Positions 46,696 to 59,007 of a stretch of 64,000 bases of DNA are shown here, piece by piece; the first letter of the stretch is position 1, and each line of letters opens with the position of its first letter. Made by a program: the position numbers and the translations under genes. Below the pieces are notes generated by a model, which saw only the letters and a program-made list of their open reading frames with translations, was not told the origin of the DNA and made no database searches. Location: assembly GCA_026874595.1 (NCBI GenBank), contig CM049316.1, positions 34,293,339-34,357,338 on the forward strand, written 5' to 3'. Source of the DNA: Sipunculus nudus. Its lineage: Eukaryota > Annelida > Sipuncula > Golfingiida > Sipunculidae.

Positions 46696-47886
46696 TTACA
46701 ATCGGAAATACATATCGAACTCTTTCTGTTGTTGTTCTTCGGGGAAATCCGATAGGGTAAAATCTTTCAGTGGTTCTATCTCACATTCCTGTTTCACTCT
46801 TGTGAACCAGCTTACAAACATTGGACCGAGGGCCTGAACAAGAATTTCGTCCGCCTGCAGTGCCTCATGGGCTTCCGGTAAAGTTGTCGGCATCTTCTTC
46901 GCAGACCCCATGTCATCTTTCCGTTCTGGCGGACATTGCAGTTTCCGCTCCACGCCACCTAGCCCTACAGCAAGTGTGCCGGCCATAACTAAATACGGGT
47001 TGGCGGCGCTGCATGGTAACCGGTTCTCAAGGGCAACGCCGTAGGCGCCATAGGGCCTGATTCTAAACGATACGTTACGATCATATATCCCCCAGTGAGC
47101 CGCGCAGGGCCGCCAAGCGTTGTTCAAACGCCGGTAACAGTTAACCGTTGGTGCACATAAGGCCGCTAGAGCCGTACCATGTTCGCATAATCCTGCTATT
47201 CAGTGTTCAGCAAACTCTGATAGAACATTTCCTTCAGAATTTCCCCCGAAAACGTTCTCTTCTTGATTTTTCTTCCAAACAGAGAAGCTGTAGTCGAAGG
47301 CGTTTGGCGCCACATGCTTTTTAGGTTGAGTTATGAACACAGCCTGGTAACCCATGTTCCTTGCAATGTCTTTCAATCCTTGCTTCGCAATGAATACGTC
47401 ATCCGCAGAGTTAAGGCCCCACTTTGGAATCGTTTTGAACTCAATTTGACCTGGTCCCAACTCTGGATGCAATGATTCAAGATTCACTCCGGACTTGGAA
47501 AGCTGATGGTCACTCGCTAATGCGAAATCTTCAAACTCAGAAAAAGCTGACTGGCTGAACATTTCATATCCATCGAAAACTGGGACTTGCTTCTCTGCTT
47601 TATTAAGGAAAAAATCCATCTCAAAGATTGAAAGTAACGCGTATCCAAGGGCCTCCAGGCGACTGAGTTGTTTGGCTGCTTTATTATGGGGATCAGCATC
47701 AAATTGATTCCCGTCTTTGTAATAAGTGTTACACAATACCTGCCCAACTTTGAACTTGCCCTTGCCTGCCGATGGTAATTCCTGCTCTGTTCTCGGTCTT
47801 GGTCTCAATTTAAAAATCATCAAGACCGGCATCAACTGCCTCTTGGTGCATTGGTACTTGTGTTCTCGGACCTACGCCGGAGCTGC
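46696..47886 (-). pseudogene. Large GS-domain exon of a lengsin-like glutamine synthetase homologue (copy C), two lesions
   Basis: On the minus strand an acceptor (TATTTCTGCAG) precedes 47886 and the exon opens in phase 1, matching the donors of exons A and B. The order is GPRTQVPMHQEAV, GKGKFKVGQVLCNTYY, LSIFEMDFFL (GS ExE site read as E-x-D), ELGPGQIEFKTIPKWGLNSA (GQxE motif), AFDYSFSVW (the GS catalytic His is Asp), then NRLPCSAANPYLVMAGTLA and a C-terminal DMYFRL stop at 46696-46698. The His loss fits lengsin-like, probably non-ammonia-ligating proteins. Two lesions are visible: an extra T in a TTTTT run near 47814 puts TAA in frame (exon length is 1 more than phase allows), and TGA at 47202-47200 where the family has Trp. 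Intron border retained, so not a processed copy. No first exon is visible upstream to 64 kb. Confidence 0.88.
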
Positions 47887-50800
47887 CTGCAGAAATATAA
47901 AAAAAATATTGAAAAATTTCAAAACAATGTATATTTCATTTTTAAAATCGATCCCTACTTAAATTGTTTTAAATTAATAACATTAATAAAACAACATACT
48001 TCTTAAAGAAATATATAGTTAGACTATGTTGAAAGAAAGTTGCGATATAAATAAGCCTTTCCTATAATCTTGTGGCTAGCCTTAATTTGGTTATTTGGAC
48101 AGTTAGGGAAACAATTACGATCAATTTACACACTGTAGGTGGCAACTCGTTTAATTTTAAAGGACCGTAATCAGTTCCATAGACGTAAATGATCAAGCAC
48201 GCTGCACTGTAAAAATCATGTTGTATATTGAGTATTGGCTTTAAGCCCAGATATAAAAGTCACGAGTCGCAAAAAAAAACAAGGAATCTGCTCACGCCCG
48301 AGACGTCGACGAGATCGGTCAATCAGAGACTAAGGGACCGAGACCTAGACCACGACCAAAAATATGGGATCCGAAACCGGGACCGATAGCATGAATTACG
48401 AGACCGAGACAAAAAAATTAGACCAAAAGATGAACTCCGAAATACTCCCTTATAGCATCGTCAATGATGCCACAGATTCTTTTACAACTCTCCTTAAGTA
48501 GTTGCAGTTATTCTACACAACCAGAGATCAGGCGTATGCCGGTACGAGTTTCCGGTGATAATGACATTCGAGAATACATATCCAGGCTTCTATTAAATGG
48601 GGCATATATTGCAAGGTCAGACGTAGAGACATCTTTCTTAAACTGAGACAGGTCCAGGAGATATACTGAAGACACCCGCAGCTTTGTCACAGTTACATAT
48701 TCTTAAGAGGTTGCAAAAATACGATTTTAAAACCCTGAAAATCAAAAGTCTTTTCGACAAAAGGGATTTGAAATGACTTCATTAAACAGCACTAAACAAC
48801 AATTGAAATAATAAATGAAGCGGTCCTTCCCAAAGCAGATGTGACGTGTGCATAAATGTGAGCGACATAATGTTCAGGTTTTCTGTCTGCACCTTAGATT
48901 ATACTTGAACTAAATATTGGTCCCTGCATACGTGCCGTCCTTCGGGTAAACAAAGGTAGCATCCCTGACAAAATTCCAAATACCTTATATCAATCAAAAA
49001 TATGTTTTAAATTTATATTAGACACCTTAATAATACATTATTTATACCTGGTTTAGTTTATATTCTGATAGTATGCTTATTTTTCTTATTTATCTACATA
49101 TGATATTTTATCATTTAAAGTTTAATTATAAATTGTTGAATAGTACACTATTTAAGCACCCAGGTATAGCAAGTAAATATTTGGTGGGGTAGTACTGAAC
49201 GAAAAGGCAATATCTTATAACCGTAATTGTTATTTTTATTCTATAAACGAATTTAAATTACATTTTTAACTAGAGATTTACATGGTAGAGCAAAAATAAA
49301 AAAAAAAATTGTTTTCAAATGTTGTCTTTCAGTTTAATATGAGCCCGCCCGAAAATGTGACTTGCTCTTACTGGGTGCTTAAAGAAGTATGCTATTTAAT
49401 AAAACTGTTAAAATATCATATTATTGCGGCGGTTAATGGAAAAAATTGTTCAAATTGTGATAAAAGTACCAAAGTTGGTATAGGTGTAGTATTGTACACT
49501 GGCTTTCATTTAAGAAATAGTTCCATAAAATATTCATGGTATTTCAGGAATGGGTCCTGCAATTACTTCGGGGTAACCAAGGACTTAATTAAATAATTGA
49601 TAAATAATGCCTAATGTAAAAGTGTTCAATCAAGGGCCTTTATTTTGGAATACAGAACTCTGCTGATGCTTGAACGTTACTTAAAAGTGAAGTTAACTCA
49701 GTTTAACAAGCGATCTGCATTAATAATAAGGGAGCAGGACGTATTTAATTATCAAGTATTGTGCACAACTAACGCGATTTAATTTTGTTAACATGTATAT
49801 TTCGCACACGTTTCATGTAAATTATAACAAACGTAGGCTTACAATTAATTGAATAATTTTACTAAATAGACGGAATGGTGACAGCATGAATTAATACTTG
49901 AATATAATTATAACTATTTATTTTTGTCAATCAGCCTATCAAGGAGCAAGTTAATTAATTGTTCAGTAAAAATGTTACGGAACTCTGCCTGTCTGCGTTT
50001 CCTGTTCGTCGGGGTTTGTATATGTGTGCGTGTGCGTGCATGTCTGTCCGTTAGACTAGCTTTCAACTTCATTTATCTTAGTGCCGATGTGTGAATTAAT
50101 ATTCTTATGCACCTGATTCAGTGCTTTTCTTTATAAACTGACTGATCAATTTAAATTCGCGTTTCTTTGCCTTCAGATAATATGATAACTTACAAAACCT
50201 ATCTTTTCTGTTTCAGGTAATTCTGCAAGCTTCTTATCTAACCAAGGATGGCCAGTTGCTCCTCCTCTTTGATGGCCTTTAACTCCAAGGCATGATATGT
50301 GAAAACAATTTTATGTAATTTCCAAAAAATAACAAAGTTTGACATGTTTCGTGTAACGAAAAACAAGCGTGCGCTGTTCTGCTATTTCTTCATTATCTAC
50401 ATGTGCATTTTGAAATATCAATTTAAAACAGCTGTTTCATTTCTGTGACTATTGTTAAGGTTAAAATACATGTTTGTTTCTAGTACATTACCAACGGCAA
50501 GGTAATGTTAGATTCAAGATTTGTTTGTAGGAATAAAACTTTAAACCCTGTTATGTTGTAATATTACGATAACATCTTATCGGAAAGTACCCTGATATTT
50601 AAAAATGATCCGCCCCTAAACATTCAGAGGTTGATTTCAGTACTACATTAGCTCATTAATACAAACAACATATTTTTCACTAGGAACAATAAAACTGTGC
50701 ATAATTTTTAAGCACGAAGCAGCATACACATTGTATGATAAAATATGTATTATTTATACAGTGTATCCATACTGCTAAAGTAGTACCCCCCCCCCCCCTT

Positions 50801-51790
50801 CATATATCCCTCCCCCACCGTCTCCTATATTCCTCAAAGGAGACATCGACGAGATGTGAATTGAGAATAATGATTATACCTCGCTTTATAACAGAAGTTT
50901 CATATTTAACACTAAATTAACTTCAGTTAACTACATGTCGTTGGATTTGAATTACAAATGTTTACACCAATGACATTATCACAAAGATAATTTACATTTC
51001 TCATGATGATGTTGATCAAATAGAACCCAATATTTTAAAATCTTACTCTATCTATAAGGAATGTATAAGATTTAATGTTACTCTGATGATCTTCCGTGTA
51101 TTTTTCATCAAAAGTTTCCCAACTTTAACATAGGATCCGCCCCGTTACACTGAGAAAATTTGGTAGAACTAATATTAAATGAAAATGCTTTATCCAAACT
51201 TCATCTCAACCAAAGTTGACACTTTTTCACAATCTGAACAGTTCTACTGTATTTTGCCGTTTACCGCTGCACAATAACTCAACTTACAGCTGAAATAACC
51301 ATGCTTGGATGTCCTGAAACGAACTGGTTAGATTTTCTTACCTTTATACAAGAAAGGCATATTAATGTGGGTAAATGTAAAAAAAATCAAAACAGTCATA
51401 ACATTAAAAAGGTATATAAAAGAAATATATTCAATCGAAAAATATTTAACAAAAAGCAAAAACAATATGGGTAAACATGAATGAAAATGGTCATTGATGA
51501 AATGTTTTTTATTCAGCTCTTGAGCTAAAACTCGCTTAATTATTAGAAGTGTTCTTTTAATATACTAACTTTTAATGCTTGTACACATTCACACATATGT
51601 TTAAGTATGTATGACGGTCATGTATTGAACTATCTAACATATGTTGGACTGGTGTTTGTTTTCATCTCATTTTTATTTAATACAATTAAATATAGGGGAG
51701 TAAGTAATTATCCTTAAATCAAATATGCACATTTATCACTTATTTAATTCATTATTACTTCGAGTGTTATTCAGCGTTTCATTTACACTT
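47887..51790. other. Upstream or intronic DNA of GS copy C
   Basis: A GAGACC/GACCGAGAC-rich patch lies at about 48295-48420. C run at 50787-50799. GATCCGCCCC motifs at 50609 and 51135 resemble ends of the MITE at 23487. No exon matching the GS first exons is seen. Open frames here are short and unsupported. Confidence 0.35.
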
Positions 51791-51794
51791 TATT

Positions 51795-52740
51795 TTTAGC
51801 TCAGCTGACTTTCAGTCTTTGTCCGATGGGTCTTTGTCCGTCGTCCTTCCGTCTGTCCGTCCGGCCGGCCGTCCGTCCGTTAGCTGGGCACAAATCGTAA
51901 CCATAGGGGCTAGGGCCATGAACCCTATGCAGTCTTAGAGGTTCTAAAAAGATCTCCTTGCAAACCTGAAATTAGGTCACTGCGACCTATATTCTCGAAG
52001 TTATGGGGTGTGTTTGCACCCCCCAGAAATAATTCTTTTAGCCAAAATTTTCATCCTAAACCTTCCATCTTTCACATACAGCTCACCTACCAACAGGGGA
52101 AGAACCATTATTATTTCGAGGTCACAAGGTCAAAGGTCAAGGTCACAGAACCAACTTCTTTGAAAAGCCTGTGGATGCATTTAAAGCCAAACCGTTCATC
52201 CCAATTCTTTGATCTTTCACATATAGCTCACCTACTAAGTGGGAGAAGAATCCTATAGATGTTGAGGTCACAAGGTCAAAGGTCAGGGTCACAGGATCCA
52301 CTTCTTTGAAAAGGTTGTGGACACATTTCAAGCTAGACCTTTCATTCCAAACCTTTCAGCACTGATATCGCTTCTCTGCCAACAGGGGAAAAGACCTGTT
52401 GATTTTGAGGTCCAAGGTCAAGTTCACAGCACCCTCTTCTTGCGTGGAGTCATTTTCAGGCAAACTTTTCAATCTATACTTTCCATCTGTCATATATGGC
52501 TTACCTACCAATAGGGGAAGAAGCCTATTGAAGTTGAATTCAAAAGGTCAAAGGTCAAGGTCACAATATTGTTCTAAATGCTTTTGAACATATTTCAAGT
52601 GAAACTGTTCAACCCAAACCTTCAGTCTTTCACATATGCCACATCTATGCATCATGTGATTCAAACTTCATATTTATGGGTCTTTTTGCATGAAGAAATA
52701 ACTAATTGATTTTGAGGTCAGCTGGTCAGGAGGTTAAAGG
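51795..52740 (+). repeat. Tandem-core dispersed element with AGGTCA repeats (pearl/Helentron-like candidate)
   Basis: The leader TTTAGCTCAGCTGACTTTC..TTTGTCCG with a CCGTCCGTCCG tract is followed by four diverged units spaced about 130-145 bases (GCTCACCTACCAACAGGGG near 52080, then near 52225, 52367 and 52500). Each unit ends in a string such as AGGTCACAAGGTCAAAGGTC. It is followed by a microsatellite at 52757. Leader, tandem core, microsatellite is the layout described for bivalve pearl elements; the family name is an inference. Frames inside it are not genes. Confidence 0.7.
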
Positions 52741-52754
52741 TTGCAGGTCTATGA

Positions 52755-52756
<2 letters not shown>

Positions 52757-52816
<60 letters not shown>

Positions 52817-52940
52817 TAGATGAGAAAGCAAGAGAGAGTGGGACGCAGAGAGCCAAAGAGAGGCGGAGACCGAGAGAGAGAGAGCAAGAGAGACACAGAT
52901 GGACAGAGAGAGAGAGAGACAGAGATGGACAGAGAGAGAC
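52757..52940. repeat. Compound microsatellite (TA)n(GA)n(CAGA)n
   Basis: TA at 52757-52773, GA at 52774-52790, CAGA to about 52815, then GA-rich sequence to 52940. Confidence 0.95.
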
Positions 52941-55640
52941 CCTAGCTGATTTTAACTAAATAAGAAATTCTTATTCTTTTTAGTTTATTCTTCAGTCCCT
53001 ATGCAAATGACAGGAAGGTTGCTCAATAGCAACTAGCTGCGGAGTATTTTTTAATAGAAACCAGAGACGTCAAGCAGGGATTTCCAGTATTTTGAACAGG
53101 TAATCTGTGAACACTGCTCTGTTGAAAATTTGAAAATATGTAAACATTAAAATCTATACGGATAGTCAAACTGAATTTCTCAAACCCTAGCATGGTTAAA
53201 CAGATAAATTTGTATCGGTATAATGAAGATTGCTTTTCTTTCTCATGTAAATATTCGTATACCCTCTATTTCTAAACTTTCATGACTGCAATTTTTAACT
53301 TGCCAAAAAGATAACCGAAAAACCATAAAAATAAAATTTATACAAAATGATGTGTTCGGCTCACTCAAGGTTGGTCTTAATGGACACGTCGCATTATTAT
53401 ACAGGTGGTCTTTCACACAGCTTCTATTGCTTACGGAAAAAATAAATTTCTCACGTTGCCGAAGGTCGAAGTCGGTTGTTTGATAGCGAGGAATTCACAT
53501 AAGCGATATTCGTAAAAATACCGCGAAATTTAAACCACAATGAAAACGTAGCTGCATCAATACATATGAACAGTACTTGTATATATCCTGTATATAGTAT
53601 CCGTGATTAAAAAGATTATTATAAACAATATTAAAATTACTTTTAAATCAAAGATTAATATGATATATACACATCCGATGTTTTAGGCATATCATATAGA
53701 CCGTTATGAAAAAGAATTTGCTCTTGTTTAATATGCGCTTGGATTTTCCTAAGATTTTCGCGGCACATAGAAATTAATGATTATTTTCCCACTCTGGAAG
53801 AAATAATTTATCCACGTATTAATATATTTCTTTCTGATAAGAATCGCACAATTTTACTCTCATGAATTAAACACTGATGGAAATTCGCGAAGTGTTACAT
53901 CTCGAATATGAAGCCAACCACATCATAGTTAAGACCATATAAAGGACGCCTGCATCGTACTCAGATCTGTGGAGAACACTGACCTATTGAAGTAACAGTT
54001 TGGTTCCCACGCGTGAATACTAAAGCCACGGTTAGGTCGAAGTTTAAGGTGACTGCACAAAGGGAGATGGTCTGACCTGCGATGTTGATTATAATGAGAC
54101 CAAAAGAAATGCGTATTATCCGATGATACATTAGTTATTTTCATCGAACCATGTAGTCACTGTTTTTATTGGCTGTCTATAAAAAGGATTAACTACCTTC
54201 TATTGAAGTATTCACCGTACTGGATGACTTTGAAATACAGTCGTTTTGACCGAGGGCCATAATAACATATTTTAAAAAGGTTTGATAATGAATTTAAAAA
54301 GTACTCAGAAAGCGCAGATCTCCACCAAGCGACTCATAAACCTCATATGGTATTGTCAGAAACGTATGATAATACAGCAGGTCAATCACCGACCATCAAG
54401 GCAGCTTATTACCCCATTTGGCATTGTCAGAATGCAGCATTTTCTAAAACCAAATCCTGGATCCAGCTGATGATCCGGAACATCCCAAAATTTAAACAAT
54501 TGTTAACTGTATCGTTGCCGAGCTATCCTGAAAAATTCACTTTAATTCGTGACCTATGAGAATAACGATTAATTTAATGAATAAATTTTATCATATTTAA
54601 TTTTTCAATTTTGGAAATATAATAAATCTGCAATACCGAAAGAAAAATGTGCAAATATAAGTATATTTAGAATTATAAGCTGCATCATTATTAATCCCTT
54701 ATTTTTACGTTAAATATGTTTTTTTATCATAAAATGTTAAAACTAAATTTAAAAGCAAATAATTTTTGTAAATAAAAAAAATGAAGCTTTTAGATTATTC
54801 CTTGGATCACTATTTAACAAAAAAAAAAGGTTTGTATTTTTAGGTTTTTAGTTAAATGTACATGCTTAAATTTATTAACTAAAATAAAAAAAAATCAGTA
54901 AAAGTAATTTAAAATTCCCTTTTCAGATCACGTATGCACACTGTTGACACATTGAAAAACGAAAGCAAACATTTTTCACTCTTCTGAAAGAAGAATTTCC
55001 TCTTAACATGCGCACAACACTATTATAGCAAAACCTAACACTGATAACTCAATGTGCACTCATTGTAAATCCTTGTAATACAAAACAAATTCCATAATGA
55101 AGCAAAAGTCTAGAAAATATGAAGAAACAGAGAAAAATATAACATCTTTGTTATGCATCCGCTAGATTGGACGGGGTTGGGGACGGGAGAGAAGCCTATT
55201 TCTGCTGAGCGAAGGGGCTAGCTATGTGGACTGAAGCAAATTACATCACAGGTGACTATAGACGAGTGCGCCGGCACACCACCGTGCTTGGCTGACTTGA
55301 TGTAAACAATACCTGACATGGTGTCTGAAAACTTGAATAAAAGCTACTATGATTTCAAAAGAGTAAATTCTTATGTGTATATACTGTGAAAATTAAATCA
55401 TTGGTGGTTACAGGTACTGATTTCACCTGTATGTTAATAACTTGGGACAAATTACAAGATCTAACATATGGCATATGATTACATTTTTAAAAAATATTTT
55501 TATCCTTGGAAAAAAGGCTGCAGCTTTAATATTTACCATGTTAAATGAGAAAATATCTTTGCTGATGTTTTTCAAGGTACGTTATGTTCAGATCCATAAC
55601 TTCTCAAAATTATGCTAGATTGACTCAATTTCTTGCATGT
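52941..55640. other. Intergenic DNA
   Basis: AT-rich. A 71-codon minus-strand frame at 53929-54144 contains SDHLPLCSHLKL, faintly like the end of an APE endonuclease, but without other motifs. A small duplicated motif (CATATGGTATTGTCAGAA / CATTTGGCATTGTCAGAA) lies at 54343 and 54414. Nothing else is recognised. Confidence 0.35.
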
Positions 55641-55649
55641 ACATACAAA

Positions 55650-56010
55650 TACAAATATTTATTTTTATAGCGCAACTTACACGGTATCAGAAAAACTTTC
55701 CTAATGCGCTTAACAATCTATACATATAAAAGTAATCATATGAAAACTCCCACAATCATTACAGGACAATTAGACATGATTGATAGTAAGAGCATGAAAA
55801 CATAAAGACTAGATAATAACATGCACATGAAATCAACCATATGACTGAGTGAAGAGAATTTTTTTATATTTTCTTCTTAAAGATATCCATTGAGTCTTCA
55901 TATTTGATTTCGTATGGCAACTTATGCCATAACCTAGAACCAGCTACTCTAATTGAACAATTTTATGCCACAGCCAGTCTGCTTCCCACAACACATGCAC
56001 ATAGGAAATA
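55650..56010 (-). mobile_element. CR1/jockey-like LINE, 3' end only
   Basis: Minus strand: the tail of a reverse-transcriptase protein, SIRVAGSRLWHKLPYEIKYE then SMDIFKKKI and a stop near 55878, the usual end of CR1/L2/jockey-type ORF2 (N/R-x-LW..LP..I....S...FK). It continues into a roughly 230-base 3' UTR that ends GCGCTATAAAAATAAATATT with ATTTGT repeats. The element is 5'-truncated. Class is inferred from the tail motif. Confidence 0.7.
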
Positions 56011-56084
56011 TATAGAGAATTATCCATGCAAAATACAAACAAAACAACATAAGTGATTTCAATATTTTCCCTGTCAACCGACGG

Positions 56085-56165
56085 ACGCCGAGACGGATGA
56101 CGGACAAAGGAAATCGCTATAGCCCAGATGACATATACTAATGTAGTAAGCTGAGCTATAATATT
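56085..56165 (-). repeat. Fragment of the GCTCAGCT..GTCCG repeat, minus orientation
   Basis: Read on the minus strand it gives TATAGCTCAGCTTAC, then a TTTGTCCGTCATCCGTCTCGG-like part, related to the leader at 51797. Confidence 0.55.
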
Positions 56166-56309
56166 TTCAGGATGAAACGAGTTACAGGTGACAGGATTTT
56201 TACGATTGTGTTTTAAAAAAAATTATCATTATCAGACTGAGTGAAATTTGGGAAGGAAGGGGGGAACTGGGTGCCACATGGAGGTGGGGGGGGGGGGGGG
56301 GCATGGCGC

Positions 56310-57361
56310 CATACGGCCCACTCTGGCTAGTGCCCTGGTCAACATATGTAGACATACACACTGCATGTTCACTTACACACAGAACCATATAAATGTGTAA
56401 CATTTGAATCCAGATAGTCAGTTCATGATGCAAATATGGTTCTGCTGGGCAGCTTTGAGGCTTTTGTCCTACATCCCATGGGGGGGGGGGGGGGGGAGGG
56501 ATCACTGTTATATCCCCTAACAATAGCAAGGACAACAAACTTGGTGCTTGAATAAGCCATGTTATTTTCCTGATTTTAGTCATCAAAAACCAGTAGTCTA
56601 TGGGATGCCATTTGCTATCTCATGTGTGTTCTATCTAGTAAAATGCCCCAGGTAATCAGTACCACTGGTCACCGCGTAGATTACATCTGGTCCAGGCACA
56701 CCAGGCCAGGAGAACAGCTCCAGGCATGCTGGATGCTATAACAAAAGGCATATCCTAGAAAGCCACTGGACCAGAACAAGTCGTCTCCGTATAATCTGCT
56801 TACTGCTTTATGGGACAGCAGAAAATGGGTTGTGATAAAAGGAAATGCATATTACTCTTATTGTATTATCATTACTATTACAGCTCCGTTTTATAACTAT
56901 TTTTTTACTATTACTTTGACAATTTGAAAATTTCTATCGCTATATATTATATTATATTCACATCTCTGGTGTGCTAAATTTGTTGATACAAACAATTCAA
57001 AAACAGTGATTAAGAAGCATGAAGCTATTTTGATGTTCCTTCTGTCACCCATGAGAGGCATTTGTGTTTGATTTTAACGTCACCCATGAATGGCGTTTGT
57101 GTTTGATTTTAATCAAATACTGTATGGCTGATCTTCACACTGACCTTGAGCAACTTTCACTGAGCGACACTCAGGAAAATATGAGATATGGTACTTTTGT
57201 TCATCAATTCAGATCAAACCGATGGAGCCTATAAACTTCAATTCCAATTCCATTCCAATTAATTTTATTTTCACTTTTTTTTCAATTCAATTCTAATTAA
57301 TTCAAGTTTACCTTCGATTCCCATTCATTCCCATTTCAATTAAGAATTGACTCCAAGTCTG
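56310..57361 (-). mobile_element. hAT-like arm, right copy (inverted relative to 45272)
   Basis: Read on the minus strand from 57361: CAGACTTGGAGTCAATTCTTAATTG, ATGGGAAT motifs, then CTAGGATATGCCTTTTGTTATAG, CCAGTGGTACTGATTACCT, GCACCAAGTTTGTTG, GGGGATATAACAGTGATC, a C-run (G-run at 56480-56497 on the plus strand), GCCTCAAAGCTG and TGTGTATGTCTACATATG. The order matches the left arm. It contains a 39-bp tandem duplication (GTCACCCATGA..TTTGTGTTTGATTTTAA) at 57046-57113. A second G run lies at 56284-56302. Confidence 0.7.
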
Positions 57362-57464
57362 CCCTGAAAGTTATAGAAAAAGGAAGAAAACTGGAGATGA
57401 GCTGGAGTATAATGATACCTATTTAATTTACGCACATAAACAGCAGTTGACCACGATTTTAGAT

Positions 57465-58917
57465 TATATCATAGCGCCCCGGCCAAGAACAATATTTACA
57501 AATTAAGCAGTTTTTTAGTGGGAGAGGAAGGGAAACCAAAATGAACATAAATTTAATAGATATAATTTTGAAAATGGCATTCCTACAAAAACATTCAATT
57601 CTGATCAGTCGAAAAATGTAACAAATCATGTCTTTGGACACATCGTTCAGGCGTAATATCTGTTACCATATATCCAGGGATCTGCTATGGCCATCAGCAT
57701 AAAATAATTTTTTATAAAGGATAATAATGCGTTGTAGTAAAGTTTTACACAATGCCCCCACCCCTTTCCCACTCTCCTCGATAATAATGTGACATCGGTG
57801 TTGTAGATCATAACATAAACAGAAATTACTTTTTAACATTTGAAACAAAAAAATGCGTGGACGCATATATGTCGGCAACGCATAGAAGTTAGCACGAACA
57901 TTGGAACACAGAAAGCACCAAGGAAAGTTAAATACAATAAATGTTACATAATAATGTTTTAATATCACCAAGTATATTCCTGTTCATGGTTCCATATGGA
58001 AAGGAATTGATATATACTGTCATAGTAACATATTGAATATCGAAATCAAAGTCGTATGTAACATGTTAAGTTTTCATCTGTTTTTTTTATTTCTGCATTT
58101 CCCGTTCTGATTAGCCTTAGAATCTGAAATTAGGGTGCACATAAAGGAGTACATACTTCAGAGAACTATTATTTTCTATATCATGAGATTTATCTTGGGA
58201 TCAAATATTACATGTGTTGGACTCAGAACCTCTTGTTTCTCTTCATCTTGGCTAAGAAAAGTATTTCATTTTAAGTCTTTCTTGAAATAAATCCGCAGAA
58301 GATCACACATGCTTCAGCAAAATCATGGAGGAGACTAGCGGAAGTGGTGGTTGGGTTGATATAAGTGGCTGATCCTGAGAACCCGACAATGACAGGCAAT
58401 GATAATTGGGCTGGTAAACCTACTTGAGCCGTGACACAAGAAATATCGAGAAATGTATCGCAGTAGTATTTCAGCGTGTTACATTCATATTGTGGTTAAC
58501 AAACCATAATCTTAATATTGAATGATTAAATATAACAAGAGAATAACTCACACCCCAAACTGAAACCCCGTCTCTATGGTAACTAGTCATTTCCTGTATC
58601 GCTTACAAGGTGGCTGCGTCTTGTAACCCTTGCGAGCCATGCCTGTTTTCATGCGGTCAGAAATTCAAAAAAACATAGGGAGGGGTTTATCAATTTGCTG
58701 ACTTTAAACGGAATTTTCCCCGCTCATGTATGATTATGTGAGAAAGTACACTAAAATGCTAACGATTAGTCTGGATTATGTCAATTGACATTGTACCTGA
58801 AGGCCATGAGACTTTGTCAAAAATGACGAAAATATTTGCATCCTAATGGGCCTTGTAATGCCTTTCTCAGATCTAGATCTTAAGGCAGTCTGACAGCCAG
58901 TAATCTGGTCGTAATGT
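57465..58917. repeat. Second segmental duplication, copy 2
   Basis: Partner of 37066-38676. The copies stop matching after AGTAATCTGGTCGT(A/G)ATGT, just before a C run (58937-58953) and the satellite. A 102-codon minus frame at 57663-57971 shares its last 50 residues with the partner frame but not its first part, so it is not called a gene. Confidence 0.85.
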
Positions 58918-59007
58918 CAGAGGGCCAATATAGCACCCCCCCCCCCCCCCCCAATTGCGTCTCTTCTTTTTAGCTGTGTGGTGGCGTCCCACTTCACCCA
59001 CAGCCTT

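Noticed and set aside
50609-51140. GATCCGCCCC motifs as the two ends of a MITE like the one at 23487
   Set aside because: Both motifs are in the same orientation and no inverted partner or target duplication is seen.
52741-52959. Arg/Glu/Asp-rich 72-codon frame
   Set aside because: It is translated GA/CAGA microsatellite.
53929-54144. Possible LINE endonuclease tail (SDHLPLCSHLKL)
   Set aside because: Only one short motif fits; flanking catalytic motifs of APE endonucleases are absent.
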